Under the pieces are notes generated by a model. It was not told the origin of the DNA, did no database searches, and was given only the letters and a program-made list of their open reading frames with translations. A DNA stretch of 64,000 bases from Lachnospiraceae bacterium (GTDB taxonomy: Bacteria > Bacillota > Clostridia > Lachnospirales > Lachnospiraceae), in assembly GCA_028689585.1 (NCBI GenBank), contig JAQVCW010000006.1:1-64000 (forward strand), in the 5' to 3' direction. Shown here in pieces: positions 17,058 through 26,462 of this stretch (positions within the stretch are counted from its first letter, which is position 1; each line of letters opens with the position of its first letter). Both the position numbers and the translations under genes were made by a program.

Positions 17058-17086
17058 TTTACATCAGAAAAAAATGGTTGTATAGT
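17058..17086 (+). promoter_or_regulatory. Promoter of gltBD
   Basis: TTTACA (17058-17063), a 17-base spacer and TATAGT (17081-17086). The AT-rich tract directly upstream could act as an UP element. Confidence 0.65.
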
Positions 17087-17144
17087 GAATCTCAAGTTAC
17101 CGGAAATCATCAGAGCATTTAGGAAAAGAGAAAGGAACTGGTGT

Positions 17145-20100
17145 ATGAAAACAGAAGTGAAACAGTCATACAGGCAATCCAATGAATATACCGGGCTGTA
17201 CAGCCCTCAATTTGAACATGACAACTGCGGTATTGGCGCCGTGGTCAACGTAAAAGGCATCAAAACCCACCAGACAGTGGAAAATGCTTTGAGCATTGTG
17301 GAAAACCTGGAGCACAGAGCAGGAAAAGATGCAGAAGGAAAGACCGGAGACGGTGTGGGCATTCTGCTTCAGATTTCTCATAAATTTTTTTCTAAGGCAT
17401 GTAAGGCCCTGGGAATTTCCCTGGGAGGAGAGCGGGAATACGGAATTGGTATGTTTTTCTTTCCGCAGGATGTGCTGCAGAGAAATCAGGCAAAGAAAAT
17501 GTTTGAGAATATTGTTAGAAAAGAGGGGCTGAAATTCCTTGGCTGGAGAGAAGTTCCTACGGATGCCGCGGTTCTTGGACATAAGGCGCTGGAGAAGATG
17601 CCCTGCATTACCCAGGGATTTATCGAGAAGCCGCAGGATGTGGCAAAAGGGCTGGATTTTGACCGCTGCCTCTATGTGCTGCGCAGAACCTTTGAGCAGT
17701 CCAATGACACCACTTACGTAGTATCCATGTCCAGCAGAACCATTATTTACAAGGGCATGTTCCTGGTAAAACAGTTGAGAATCTTTTTCCATGATCTGCA
17801 GGATCCCGGCTATGAGTCAGCGATTGCGCTGGTACATTCCCGCTTCAGCACCAACACCAATCCAAGTTGGGAAAGGGCTCATCCTTACCGCCTGATGGTG
17901 CACAACGGAGAGATCAATACGATCCGGGGCAATGCGGATAAAATGCTGGCCCGCGAGGAGACCATGTCATCCAGACATCTGCAGGGTGAGCTGCATAAGA
18001 TTCTTCCGGTGATCAATGCCAAGGGTTCTGACTCCGCCATGCTGGACAATACCCTGGAATTTCTCACCATGAGCGGAATGGATCTGCCTCTGGCAGTGAT
18101 GATCACCATCCCGGAACCGTGGGCGAACAATGATGTGATGTCCCAGAAAAAACGGGATTTCTATCAGTATTATGCTACCATGATGGAGCCATGGGATGGC
18201 CCGGCGTCCATTTTGTTTACCGATGGAGATATCATGGGAGCAGTGCTGGATCGAAATGGGCTGAGACCTTCCCGGTATTATGTGACGGATGACGGCTATG
18301 TGATCCTTTCCTCAGAAGTGGGCGTGCTGGATATTGATCCTACGAAGGTGGTTTTGAAGGAACGTCTCCATCCCGGAAAAATGCTGCTGGTGGATACGGT
18401 TCAGGGAAAGATCATCAGCGATGATGAACTGAAGGAACGGTATGCAGACAGCCAGCCTTACGGCGAATGGCTGGACCGCTGCCTTGTCTGTCTGAAGGAT
18501 CTGAAGATTCCGAACAAAAAGGTGGACACCTATACACCGGAGCAGAGAATGCGCCTGATGAAAGCATTTGGATATAATTATGAAGATTACCGTACTTCTA
18601 TTTTAAACATGGCTCTGACCGGCAGCGAGGGTATCAGTGCCATGGGGATTGACACTCCGCTGGCAGTTTTGTCGGGCACCCATCAGCCGCTGTTTAATTA
18701 TTTCAAGCAGTTGTTTGCACAGGTGACCAATCCGCCAATTGATGCCATCCGGGAAAAGGTGGTGACCTCCAAGACCGTATACATCGGAGAAGAAGGAAAT
18801 CTGCTGGAAGAAAAGCCGGATAACTGCAAGGTGATCAAGATTGAAAATCCGATTTTGACCAATACGGATCTGATGAAAATCCGGTCTATGGATGTGGAAG
18901 GCTACAAGGTTGCGGATATTCCAATTACTTTTTATAAAAACACCAGTCTGGAAAAGGCCATTGAACGGCTGTATCTGGAAGTGGACCGGGCGTACCGGGA
19001 GGGAGCGAACATCCTGATTTTGACCGATAAGGGTGTGGATGAATTCCAGGCACCGATACCGTCTCTGCTGGCAGTTTCCGCAGTCCACCAGCATCTGGTG
19101 AAGACAAAAAAGAGAACCTCGATTGCCGTGGTGCTGGAATCCGGAGAACCGAGAGAAGTTCATCATTTTGCTACGCTGCTGGGCTATGGCGCCAGCGCCA
19201 TCAATCCATATCTGGCACTGGATACGATCCACCAGCTCATCGACAGCGATATGCTGCCAAAGGATTATTATGCGGCAGTGAATGATTACAATACCGCAGT
19301 AGTGGACGGTATTGTGAAGATTGCGTCCAAGATGGGCATCTCCACCATTCAGTCCTATATGGGTTCCCAGATTTTTGAAGCCATCGGCATCAGCAGGGAT
19401 GTGACCGACAAGTATTTTACCAACACGGTCAGCCGGATTGGCGGCATTACCCTGGAGGATATCGAAGCGGATGTGGCAGACCGTCACAAAAAGGCATTTG
19501 ATCCCCTGGGGCTGCAGGAGGATCTGACACTGGACAGCGTGGGCCGCCACAAGGAGCGCAGCGGAGGAGAAAAACACCGCTACAATCCGCAGACCATCCA
19601 TCTGCTGCAGGAATCTACGAAACTTGGAGACTATAAGATGTTCCAGGAGTACACTTCTCTGATCAACAAAGAAGAATCCGGCTACATCCGAAGCACTATG
19701 GACTTTAATTTCCCGGAGCAGGGAGTGCCGATCGAAGAGGTGGAGAGCGTCGATTCCATTGTCAGAAGATTTAAAACAGGGGCAATGTCCTATGGCTCCA
19801 TTTCGCAGGAAGCCCATGAGACGCTGGCAATTGCCATGAATATGCTCCACGGAAAATCCAATACCGGTGAGGGCGGTGAGACGCTGGAACGTCTGACCAT
19901 CGGACCGGACGGCAAAAATAAATGCTCTGCCATCAAACAGGTGGCCTCCGGACGTTTTGGCGTCACCTCCCGTTATCTGGTAAGCGCTCAGGAGATTCAG
20001 ATCAAGATGGCTCAGGGTGCAAAGCCGGGAGAAGGCGGGCATCTGCCGGGCAAAAAAGTATATCCCTGGATTGCAAAGACCAGATATTCCACTCCGGGCG

Positions 20101-21707
20101 TCAGCCTGATCTCTCCGCCGCCTCATCACGATATTTATTCCATCGAGGATCTGGCCCAGTTGATCTATGACCTGAAAAATGCCAACCGGGATGCCAATAT
20201 TTCAGTGAAGCTGGTTTCCGAAGCAGGTGTGGGTACGGTAGCCGCCGGTGTGGCAAAGGCCGGAGCTCAGGTCATCCTGATTTCCGGATACGACGGCGGC
20301 ACGGGAGCAGCACCCAGAAGCTCCATTCACAACGCAGGGCTTCCCTGGGAACTGGGCCTGGCAGAGACTCATCAGACGCTGATTAAGAACGGGCTGAGAA
20401 ATAAAGTCCGCATCGAGACAGACGGAAAGCTGATGAGCGGCCGTGATGTAGCCGTTGCGGCGCTGCTGGGAGCAGAGGAGTTCGGATTTGCCACGGGACC
20501 GCTGGTTACCATGGGCTGTGTGATGATGAGGGTCTGCAATCTGGATACCTGTCCGGTAGGGGTGGCTACTCAGAATCCGGAGCTTCGCAAACGCTTCCGG
20601 GGCAAACCGGAATATGTGGTGAACTATATGCGGTTCATGGCTGAAGAACTGAGAGAATACATGGCAAAACTGGGATTTCGCACCCTGACGGAAATGGTGG
20701 GGCGCAGTGATCTGCTGAAGAAGAAAGAAGTGCTGGACAATCAGAGAGGCTGCAAAGTGGATCTGACCAATATCCTGAACAATCCATTTACAAAACCGGG
20801 AACATCCGTGACCTTTGACGCATCACAGGCTTATGACTTCCATCTGGAGCGGACCGTGGATGAAAGGGTTCTGCTGAAGAGACTGCAGCCGGCCCTGGAA
20901 AAGGGACAGAAGCGCAGCATCGAAATCGATGTAAAAAATACAGACCGTGCTCTGGGAACCATCTTCGGTTCGGAAATCACCAAACGCTTCGGGGATTCCC
21001 TAGAAGAGGATACCTATACGGTAAAATGTAAGGGAGCCGGAGGACAGAGCTTTGGCGCATTTATTCCAAGGGGGCTTACACTGGAGCTGGTGGGAGACAG
21101 CAACGATTACTTTGGAAAGGGACTTTCCGGAGGAAAACTGATCGTGTATCCGCCGAAGGGCATTCAGTATAAGCAGGATGAGAATATTATTATCGGAAAT
21201 GTGGCACTGTATGGAGCGACCAGCGGAAAGGCTTATATCAATGGAACAGCAGGGGAACGTTTCTGTGTCCGAAATTCGGGAGCAGTTGCGGTGGTAGAAG
21301 GCTGCGGCGACCATGGCTGTGAATACATGACCGGCGGCCGTACCGTGATCCTTGGCAACACCGGAAAGAATTTTGCGGCCGGCATGAGCGGCGGCGTGGC
21401 TTATGTGCTGGATGAAGAAAATGATCTGTATACCAAGGTGAATAAGAATATGGTATCCATCGACAAGCTGACCTCCAAATACGATGTGCTGGAGCTGAAG
21501 GATCTGATTCAGGATCACGTAGCCTATACGAATTCGGAAAAAGGAAAGATGATTTTGGAGAACTTCGAGACGTATCTGCCGAAATTCAAGAAGATTATTC
21601 CTCATGAGTACAACCGTATGCTGATGACCATCGTCCAGATGGAAGAAAAGGGACTCAGCAGTGAACAGGCGCAGATTGAAGCATTTTATGCGAATACAAG
21701 AAAGTAG
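17145..21707 (+). CDS. gltB: Glutamate synthase, large subunit
   Basis: The start at ATG 17145 follows AAAGGA; an upstream in-frame GTG has no site. The 1520-residue protein has the four domains of bacterial GOGAT. The N-terminal glutaminase has DNCGIG as nucleophile segment. Then come the central domain, the FMN/2-oxoglutarate domain (PGEGGHLPGKKV, SGYDGGTGAAPRSS) and the 3Fe-4S cysteines in CVMMRVCNLDTC (about 1125-1136). The C-terminal GXGXG repeat domain ends the protein. It makes glutamate from glutamine and 2-oxoglutarate. gltD follows 13 bp later. The nucleophile Cys lies about 27 residues in, so a short propeptide must be removed. Confidence 0.97.
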   Translation: MKTEVKQSYRQSNEYTGLYSPQFEHDNCGIGAVVNVKGIKTHQTVENALSIVENLEHRAGKDAEGKTGDGVGILLQISHKFFSKACKALGISLGGEREYGIGMFFFPQDVLQRNQAKKMFENIVRKEGLKFLGWREVPTDAAVLGHKALEKMPCITQGFIEKPQDVAKGLDFDRCLYVLRRTFEQSNDTTYVVSMSSRTIIYKGMFLVKQLRIFFHDLQDPGYESAIALVHSRFSTNTNPSWERAHPYRLMVHNGEINTIRGNADKMLAREETMSSRHLQGELHKILPVINAKGSDSAMLDNTLEFLTMSGMDLPLAVMITIPEPWANNDVMSQKKRDFYQYYATMMEPWDGPASILFTDGDIMGAVLDRNGLRPSRYYVTDDGYVILSSEVGVLDIDPTKVVLKERLHPGKMLLVDTVQGKIISDDELKERYADSQPYGEWLDRCLVCLKDLKIPNKKVDTYTPEQRMRLMKAFGYNYEDYRTSILNMALTGSEGISAMGIDTPLAVLSGTHQPLFNYFKQLFAQVTNPPIDAIREKVVTSKTVYIGEEGNLLEEKPDNCKVIKIENPILTNTDLMKIRSMDVEGYKVADIPITFYKNTSLEKAIERLYLEVDRAYREGANILILTDKGVDEFQAPIPSLLAVSAVHQHLVKTKKRTSIAVVLESGEPREVHHFATLLGYGASAINPYLALDTIHQLIDSDMLPKDYYAAVNDYNTAVVDGIVKIASKMGISTIQSYMGSQIFEAIGISRDVTDKYFTNTVSRIGGITLEDIEADVADRHKKAFDPLGLQEDLTLDSVGRHKERSGGEKHRYNPQTIHLLQESTKLGDYKMFQEYTSLINKEESGYIRSTMDFNFPEQGVPIEEVESVDSIVRRFKTGAMSYGSISQEAHETLAIAMNMLHGKSNTGEGGETLERLTIGPDGKNKCSAIKQVASGRFGVTSRYLVSAQEIQIKMAQGAKPGEGGHLPGKKVYPWIAKTRYSTPGVSLISPPPHHDIYSIEDLAQLIYDLKNANRDANISVKLVSEAGVGTVAAGVAKAGAQVILISGYDGGTGAAPRSSIHNAGLPWELGLAETHQTLIKNGLRNKVRIETDGKLMSGRDVAVAALLGAEEFGFATGPLVTMGCVMMRVCNLDTCPVGVATQNPELRKRFRGKPEYVVNYMRFMAEELREYMAKLGFRTLTEMVGRSDLLKKKEVLDNQRGCKVDLTNILNNPFTKPGTSVTFDASQAYDFHLERTVDERVLLKRLQPALEKGQKRSIEIDVKNTDRALGTIFGSEITKRFGDSLEEDTYTVKCKGAGGQSFGAFIPRGLTLELVGDSNDYFGKGLSGGKLIVYPPKGIQYKQDENIIIGNVALYGATSGKAYINGTAGERFCVRNSGAVAVVEGCGDHGCEYMTGGRTVILGNTGKNFAAGMSGGVAYVLDEENDLYTKVNKNMVSIDKLTSKYDVLELKDLIQDHVAYTNSEKGKMILENFETYLPKFKKIIPHEYNRMLMTIVQMEEKGLSSEQAQIEAFYANTRK

Positions 21708-21720
21708 GAGGTGGGTAAAA

Positions 21721-23205
21721 ATGGGAAAACCAACTGGATTTTTAGAATATGAAAGAGAAGTGAGCGCAGAGACGGCGCCAAAGAACCGGATTAAAAACTT
21801 TAAGGAATTCCATACCCCGCTTCCGCTGGAAAAACAGAGAGAACAGGGAGCCAGATGCATGGCCTGCGGCGTGCCTTTCTGTCAGGCGGGTATGATGATC
21901 GGCGGCATGGCCTCCGGCTGTCCGCTGAACAACCTGGTTCCGGAGTGGAATGATCTGGTGTACATGGGGAACTGGGAGGAGGCTTATCACCGTCTGATGA
22001 AGACGCACTGTTTTCCGGAATTTACCTCCAGAGTATGTCCGGCATTGTGTGAGGCAGCCTGCACCTGCAATCTGAACGGACTTCCGGTGTCCACCAAGGA
22101 GAATGAGCGGGCGATTATTGAAAATGCCTATGCCACGGGACTGATCAAACCCTGTCCGCCGGAAGTGCGCACCGGCAAAAAAGTAGCAGTGGTTGGCTCC
22201 GGCCCTTCCGGGCTGGCGGCCGCGATGCAGTTGAATAAACGGGGACATCAGGTGACGGTATACGAACGGAACGACCGCATCGGCGGCCTGCTGCGCTACG
22301 GCATTCCCAATATGAAGCTGGAGAAATGGGTGATCGACCGCCGCCTGGATCTGATGAAAGCGGAAGGCATTGAGTTTGTCACAGATGCCAACGTGGGAGA
22401 AAATGTAAAAGCAGAAGATTTGCTGAAGGAATACGATGCAGTGGTTCTGGCCTGCGGCTCTTCCAATCCGAGAGATATCAATGTGCCGGGCAGAGATGCA
22501 AAGGGAGTTTATTTTGCGGTGGATTTCCTGAAGGCGACCACCAAGAGTCTGCTGGATTCTAATTTTGAAGATAAAAAATACATTCCGGTAAAGGATAAAC
22601 ATGTGATCGTCATTGGCGGAGGAGATACGGGCAACGACTGCGTAGGCACTTCCATCCGCCTGGGCGCGGCCAGCGTAACCCAGCTTGAGATGATGCCGAA
22701 GGCTCCGGATACCCGTGCGGAAAATAATCCATGGCCACAGTGGCCCAGGGTCTGCAAGACCGATTACGGCCAACAGGAAGCTATCGCGGTATTTGGCCAT
22801 GATCCCCGGATTTATACCACCACAGTCACAGAATTCATCAAGAACAAGAAGGGCGAGCTGTGCCAGGCCAAATTGGTGAAGCTTACGGGCCAAAAAGATG
22901 AAAAAACGGGCCGCATGATGATGGTGCCGGCAGAGGGCACCGAGGAAGTGGTGAAAGCGGATCTGGTACTGATCGCCGCCGGATTCCTGGGTTCCCAGAA
23001 ATATGTGACGGATGCTTTCAAGGTAGCCACAAACAGCAGAACCAACGTGGACACCGCACCCGGCAAATACGTTACCAGTGTGCCCAAAGTGTTCACCGCC
23101 GGTGATATGCACCGCGGCCAGTCCCTGGTAGTCTGGGCCATCCGGGAAGGAAGAGAAGCGGCAAAAGCGGTAGATGAGTATTTGATGGGATATACGAACC
23201 TGTAG
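21721..23205 (+). CDS. gltD: Glutamate synthase, small (NADPH) subunit
   Basis: AGGAGG at 21707-21712 fixes the start at ATG 21721. The 494-residue protein has the cysteine-rich 4Fe-4S region (CMACGVPFCQ and GCPLNNLVPEW) within the first 80 residues. A first Rossmann motif is GSGPSGLAAA (about 159) and a second is GGGDTGNDC (about 300). It takes electrons from NAD(P)H and passes them to the large subunit. The gene shares the gltB transcript and is closed by the repeat-built terminator. Confidence 0.96.
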   Translation: MGKPTGFLEYEREVSAETAPKNRIKNFKEFHTPLPLEKQREQGARCMACGVPFCQAGMMIGGMASGCPLNNLVPEWNDLVYMGNWEEAYHRLMKTHCFPEFTSRVCPALCEAACTCNLNGLPVSTKENERAIIENAYATGLIKPCPPEVRTGKKVAVVGSGPSGLAAAMQLNKRGHQVTVYERNDRIGGLLRYGIPNMKLEKWVIDRRLDLMKAEGIEFVTDANVGENVKAEDLLKEYDAVVLACGSSNPRDINVPGRDAKGVYFAVDFLKATTKSLLDSNFEDKKYIPVKDKHVIVIGGGDTGNDCVGTSIRLGAASVTQLEMMPKAPDTRAENNPWPQWPRVCKTDYGQQEAIAVFGHDPRIYTTTVTEFIKNKKGELCQAKLVKLTGQKDEKTGRMMMVPAEGTEEVVKADLVLIAAGFLGSQKYVTDAFKVATNSRTNVDTAPGKYVTSVPKVFTAGDMHRGQSLVVWAIREGREAAKAVDEYLMGYTNL

Positions 23206-23206
23206 A

Positions 23207-23375
23207 GAGGGGGACGGTTCTTCGAGGGGGGACGGTTCTCTGAGGGAGGGACGGTTCTTTGGAGGGGGACGGTTCTTTGAAGGAGGGACGGTTCTCTGAG
23301 GGGGGGACGGTTCTTTGGGGCCCAAAATTGGGCTCCAAAGAACCGTCCCCCCCTCAGAGAACCGTCCCCCTTTTT
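23207..23375 (+). terminator. Repeat-array terminator (GGGACGGTTC family)
   Basis: Six direct copies of GGGACGGTTC start at 23211, 23229, 23248, 23266, 23285 and 23304. Two inverted copies, GAACCGTCCC, start at 23340 and 23359, and TTTTT follows. The last two direct and the two inverted copies form an approximately 35-bp hairpin around GGGCCCAAAATTGGGCTCC. Single hairpins of this sequence are frequent terminators in Lachnospiraceae (from memory). Here the left arm has multiplied. Confidence 0.85.
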
Positions 23376-23535
23376 CCGTTTTTCTTGAGAAAACAGCCGG
23401 AATATGCTAAAATTATGGAACCGGATCATTCGTATGCGGCCCAGATGCCGGAAAAGAAAGCAGAGCAGATGAGCCTGATACACAGGCCCGGCTGGTGAAC
23501 GAAGAAAAGAAGAAGGGCAGAAGGACAGAAAACCA

Positions 23536-24441
23536 ATGACAGATGCAATCATGTTGAATGGAATTTCAAAAAAATATGACAGTCAATGGGTGATGAAAGA
23601 GGTAAACCAGACATTTTCCTGCGGACGTTCCTATGGATTTACAGGACATAATGGATGTGGGAAGAGCACGCTGCTGAAAATTCTTTCCGGGCTGATCGCT
23701 CCGACGCAGGGGAAGGTTATCTGCCCGAAAAAACTGTGCTTTGCCTATGTTCCTGAAAAATTCATGCCGGTTAAATTGTCGGGAAGAAGCTATTTAAGAC
23801 GGCTGGGAGAAATAGACGGGATCCCTTCGAAACATCTGGAGGAGAAAATAGATCATCTGGCGGGGGAGTTCTTCATGAATGAAATGCTGGATATTCCAAT
23901 GCGAGGCCTGTCGAAGGGAACACTGCAAAAGATAGGTGTAATGCAGGCATTGCTAAAAGAGACCGATGTTCTGCTTTTGGATGAGCCGTTATCCGGACAG
24001 GATCAGGAATCCCAGAAAGTGTTTGTGAATAAGATAAATGAGTTGAGAACGAAGGAGTGCACCATATTTATGTCCTGTCATGAAACGTGGCTGCTGGATG
24101 CGCTCTGTGCACTGCAGACATCCGGCTCTCTGGCAATCTGCGGCGGCATGATGGGAAATCTGCTGCATCCACGGGTGATGAATAATCGCCGTTTTGCCTA
24201 TTTGGCTGCTGTATTTCTGGGTATTCTGGCAGTTGCCAAACCGGCAGTCATAGCGGGCTATCCTGTTATGAAATATATTTTGTGGATTTTGCCGCCTGTT
24301 CTGCTTCCATCTGAAATATATGCCAATGCAGAGTCTTTCAGCCTGCTGAAGTCGTTTCAGCTGTTTCTTGTATTTATCGGTTATGCCGGAGCTTTTGGGG
24401 CTTTTACAAGTATTATTTGTCATAAAAAGAGGTTTCATTGA
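23536..24441 (+). CDS. Chimeric ABC protein: ATPase fused to a permease tail
   Basis: Residues 1-195 are an ABC ATPase: Walker A GHNGCGKST, a degenerate signature LSKGTLQK, Walker B VLLLDEPLSG and switch histidine SCHETW. Directly after the H-loop the sequence changes to about 105 residues with three hydrophobic spans (YLAAVFLGILAVAK, ILWILPPVLLP, LFLVFIGYAGAFGAF). That is the end of an ABC-2-type permease. The normal last 30-40 residues of the ATPase and most of a permease are missing. The simplest reading is one in-frame deletion across two adjacent genes. It is probably inactive as a transporter. The frame itself is intact. Confidence 0.65.
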   Translation: MTDAIMLNGISKKYDSQWVMKEVNQTFSCGRSYGFTGHNGCGKSTLLKILSGLIAPTQGKVICPKKLCFAYVPEKFMPVKLSGRSYLRRLGEIDGIPSKHLEEKIDHLAGEFFMNEMLDIPMRGLSKGTLQKIGVMQALLKETDVLLLDEPLSGQDQESQKVFVNKINELRTKECTIFMSCHETWLLDALCALQTSGSLAICGGMMGNLLHPRVMNNRRFAYLAAVFLGILAVAKPAVIAGYPVMKYILWILPPVLLPSEIYANAESFSLLKSFQLFLVFIGYAGAFGAFTSIICHKKRFH

Positions 24442-24512
24442 TGCCGGAAAAAATGAGGACACAGGACAGACGGATGTTCAGGTGCTGATGTTTGAGAGAA
24501 AGAGGAGTACAG

Positions 24513-25061
24513 ATGAAGTATAAAGAGACAATAGTTTTAAAAAACAAGAAGGAATGTCTGCTCAGGAATGGGGAAGGCTCTGATGCAAAGGAAGTATACG
24601 ATAATTTCAACCTGACGCATGGACAGACGGATTATCTGCTGTCTTATCCGGATGAAGACAGTTTTACAATAGAACAGGAACAGCAGTTTTTGATTGAAAA
24701 GGCGGACAGCAGTAATGAAATTGAAATCTGTGCCATCCTTGACGGACGTATTGTCGGAACTGCAGGCATCGAGGCTGTGGGAAAAAAAGATAAAGTGAAG
24801 CATCGGGCAGAGTTTGGCATCAGCATTGAGAAAGACTGCTGGGGGCTGGGAATTGGCCGTGCGCTGACGCTGGCGTGTATTGCCTGTGCCAGGCGCGCCG
24901 GATATGCACAACTGGAGCTGGATGTGGTAAGTGAGAACGGAAGAGCAGCTGCACTGTATGAAAGTGCAGGGTTCGTGGAATATGGCCGCAATCCAAGGGG
25001 ATTTCGCTCCCGCAGCACAGGCTGGCAGGAAACGGTGCTTATGAGAATGGAGCTTGACTGA
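24513..25061 (+). CDS. GNAT-family N-acetyltransferase
   Basis: AGAGGAG (24501-24507) sets the start at ATG 24513 rather than the TTG at 24492. The 182-residue protein has the GNAT core: a beta-strand with IVGTAGIEAVG, the acetyl-CoA loop KDCWGLGIGRAL (about 110-121) and the C-terminal LYESAGFVEYGR. The substrate is unknown. The gene lies 72 bp behind the chimeric ABC gene on the same strand. Confidence 0.85.
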   Translation: MKYKETIVLKNKKECLLRNGEGSDAKEVYDNFNLTHGQTDYLLSYPDEDSFTIEQEQQFLIEKADSSNEIEICAILDGRIVGTAGIEAVGKKDKVKHRAEFGISIEKDCWGLGIGRALTLACIACARRAGYAQLELDVVSENGRAAALYESAGFVEYGRNPRGFRSRSTGWQETVLMRMELD

Positions 25062-25254
25062 CAGGATGGAAGATGGCATCAGCGCCGGCCATTCGGCCCT
25101 GTCTGCCAGGATGTGCTGAATATTTTCATGTCTGGTAATAACAGTGGAATACAACCGGGCCGCCATATATTAACCGGACAAAAGAGGGCAAAGATTATCG
25201 GGCGTGCCTTTCTCTGAAAAGGTATCCTTATTTTGTAACATGGAACAAAAGATT

Positions 25255-25342
25255 GCGTCAAGTTTTCTTTGAAAACCTGACGTGCAGCGTCGCCCCGCCC
25301 GCGATCAGAAAATTTAAGACGGGCTGGCGCTTGGCAGGGAGG
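25255..25342 (+). repeat. Family B two-hairpin element, copy 1 (before araC-type gene)
   Basis: Hairpin 1 pairs GTCAAGTTTTC (25257-25267) with GAAAACCTGAC (25271-25281), with one mismatch. Hairpin 2 is an imperfect GC-rich stem (AGCGTC.. / ..GGGCTGGCGCT). The element ends in AGGGAGG, the ribosome site of the gene starting at 25351. Compare 26940, 35026, 40025 (minus strand), 41005 and 52405. Confidence 0.6.
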
Positions 25343-25350
25343 TAATCAGC

Positions 25351-26208
25351 ATGGAGTGGATGGAAGCCATTAGCAGGTCAGTTAAATATATTGAAGAAAA
25401 TATCACGGCAGATGTGACGGCAGAAAGCGTTGCGAAGAATATCTGTATTTCACCGTTTTATTTTCAAAAAGGCTTCAGTATGTTGTGCGGGCTGACGGTG
25501 TCAGAGTATATTCGTAACCGCAGGATGGCGCTGGCGGGCAGCGAGCTGGCGAACCGCAACGGAAAAGTGATCGATATTGCGATGAAATATGGTTATGATT
25601 CACCGGACAGCTTTACAAAGGCATTCACCAGATTTCACGGGATTACCCCCTCTCAGGCGCAAAAAGAAGGCATGATGCTCAAATCCTTTGCTCCGCTGAA
25701 AATAAAAATATCATTGGAAGGTGGTTATCTTATGGATTACAAGATCATGAAGAAAGAAGCATTTACAGTAATTGCATCCTCAAAGAAGTTTTCGTATGAA
25801 GCGGCAAAGCAGGATATTCCGGTATTCTGGCAGGAGCATTATGCGGCAGGCAGAGGGAAATATGTAGACGGTACATTCGGTATCAATATCGATGAACAGA
25901 TGGGAAATGAGACATTTGAGTATCTGATCGCAGACGTGTACAATCCTGCTATGGATGTTCCGGAAGGCTTTATTACAAGGACGATTCCAGCTCTCACCTG
26001 GGCTGTATTTCCGTGTACAGGGCCTATGCCGGCGGCACTGCAGGATGTCAATACAAAGATATTTTCAGAATGGCTCCCGGCATTGAAGGAGTACGAATTT
26101 GCAGCCGGATACTGCATCGAAATGTACGATGATCCGGCAAAATATTCGAAAGGAACTCAGGATGAAAATTATTACTGTGAGATCTGGCTTCCGGTGAAAA
26201 TAAGGTAA
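25351..26208 (+). CDS. AraC-type regulator with GyrI-like effector domain
   Basis: The first 105 residues contain two helix-turn-helix units of the AraC type, with VIDIAMKYGYDSPDSFTKAFTRFHGITP as two linked motif pieces. Residues about 125-285 form a GyrI-like (SOUL/effector-binding) domain ending in EIWLPVK. Such proteins are ligand-responsive activators, often of multidrug genes. The target is unknown and no partner gene is adjacent. The ribosome site comes from the family B repeat just upstream. Confidence 0.88.
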   Translation: MEWMEAISRSVKYIEENITADVTAESVAKNICISPFYFQKGFSMLCGLTVSEYIRNRRMALAGSELANRNGKVIDIAMKYGYDSPDSFTKAFTRFHGITPSQAQKEGMMLKSFAPLKIKISLEGGYLMDYKIMKKEAFTVIASSKKFSYEAAKQDIPVFWQEHYAAGRGKYVDGTFGINIDEQMGNETFEYLIADVYNPAMDVPEGFITRTIPALTWAVFPCTGPMPAALQDVNTKIFSEWLPALKEYEFAAGYCIEMYDDPAKYSKGTQDENYYCEIWLPVKIR

Positions 26209-26315
26209 GCGGCAGCAGCAGTATGTGTGCACTGAATGCAGAGGTGTTCCTGCATTCGGGATCATATGTTACAGCAAAGAAAAAAACGCAACGTATATTT
26301 CTATAAATATACCAG

Positions 26316-26425
26316 AGCCGGTAGGTAGCCCGGCCGTCTCACTCTTAGGTTCAGGAGGATCGGAGGTCTTCTTTTTTGGGATCTGATCCAGTGAGGTAAG
26401 TAACCTGCCCCTCCGGGTTGTCCGT
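26316..26425 (+). ncRNA. yjdF-type riboswitch (azaaromatic-sensing class)
   Basis: The 250-base gap before the yjdF-family gene contains a GC-rich, structured segment: CCGGTAGGTAGCCCGG, TCACTCTTAGGTTC, AGGAGGATC facing GATCTGATCC with AGTGA closing against TCACT, then CTCCGGG. The yjdF RNA motif is known to lie before yjdF genes and to bind azaaromatic compounds. I assign this RNA from gene context plus visible pairing, not from a covariance-model match. Its boundaries are approximate. Confidence 0.65.
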
Positions 26426-26462
26426 TCTTTGTTCTTAATCATTCTTTTCAGGAGGGTATATT

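Noticed and set aside
23093..23338. Pro/Ser/Arg-rich ORFs at the end of gltD
   Set aside because: Translation of the GGGACGGTTC repeat array, not genes.
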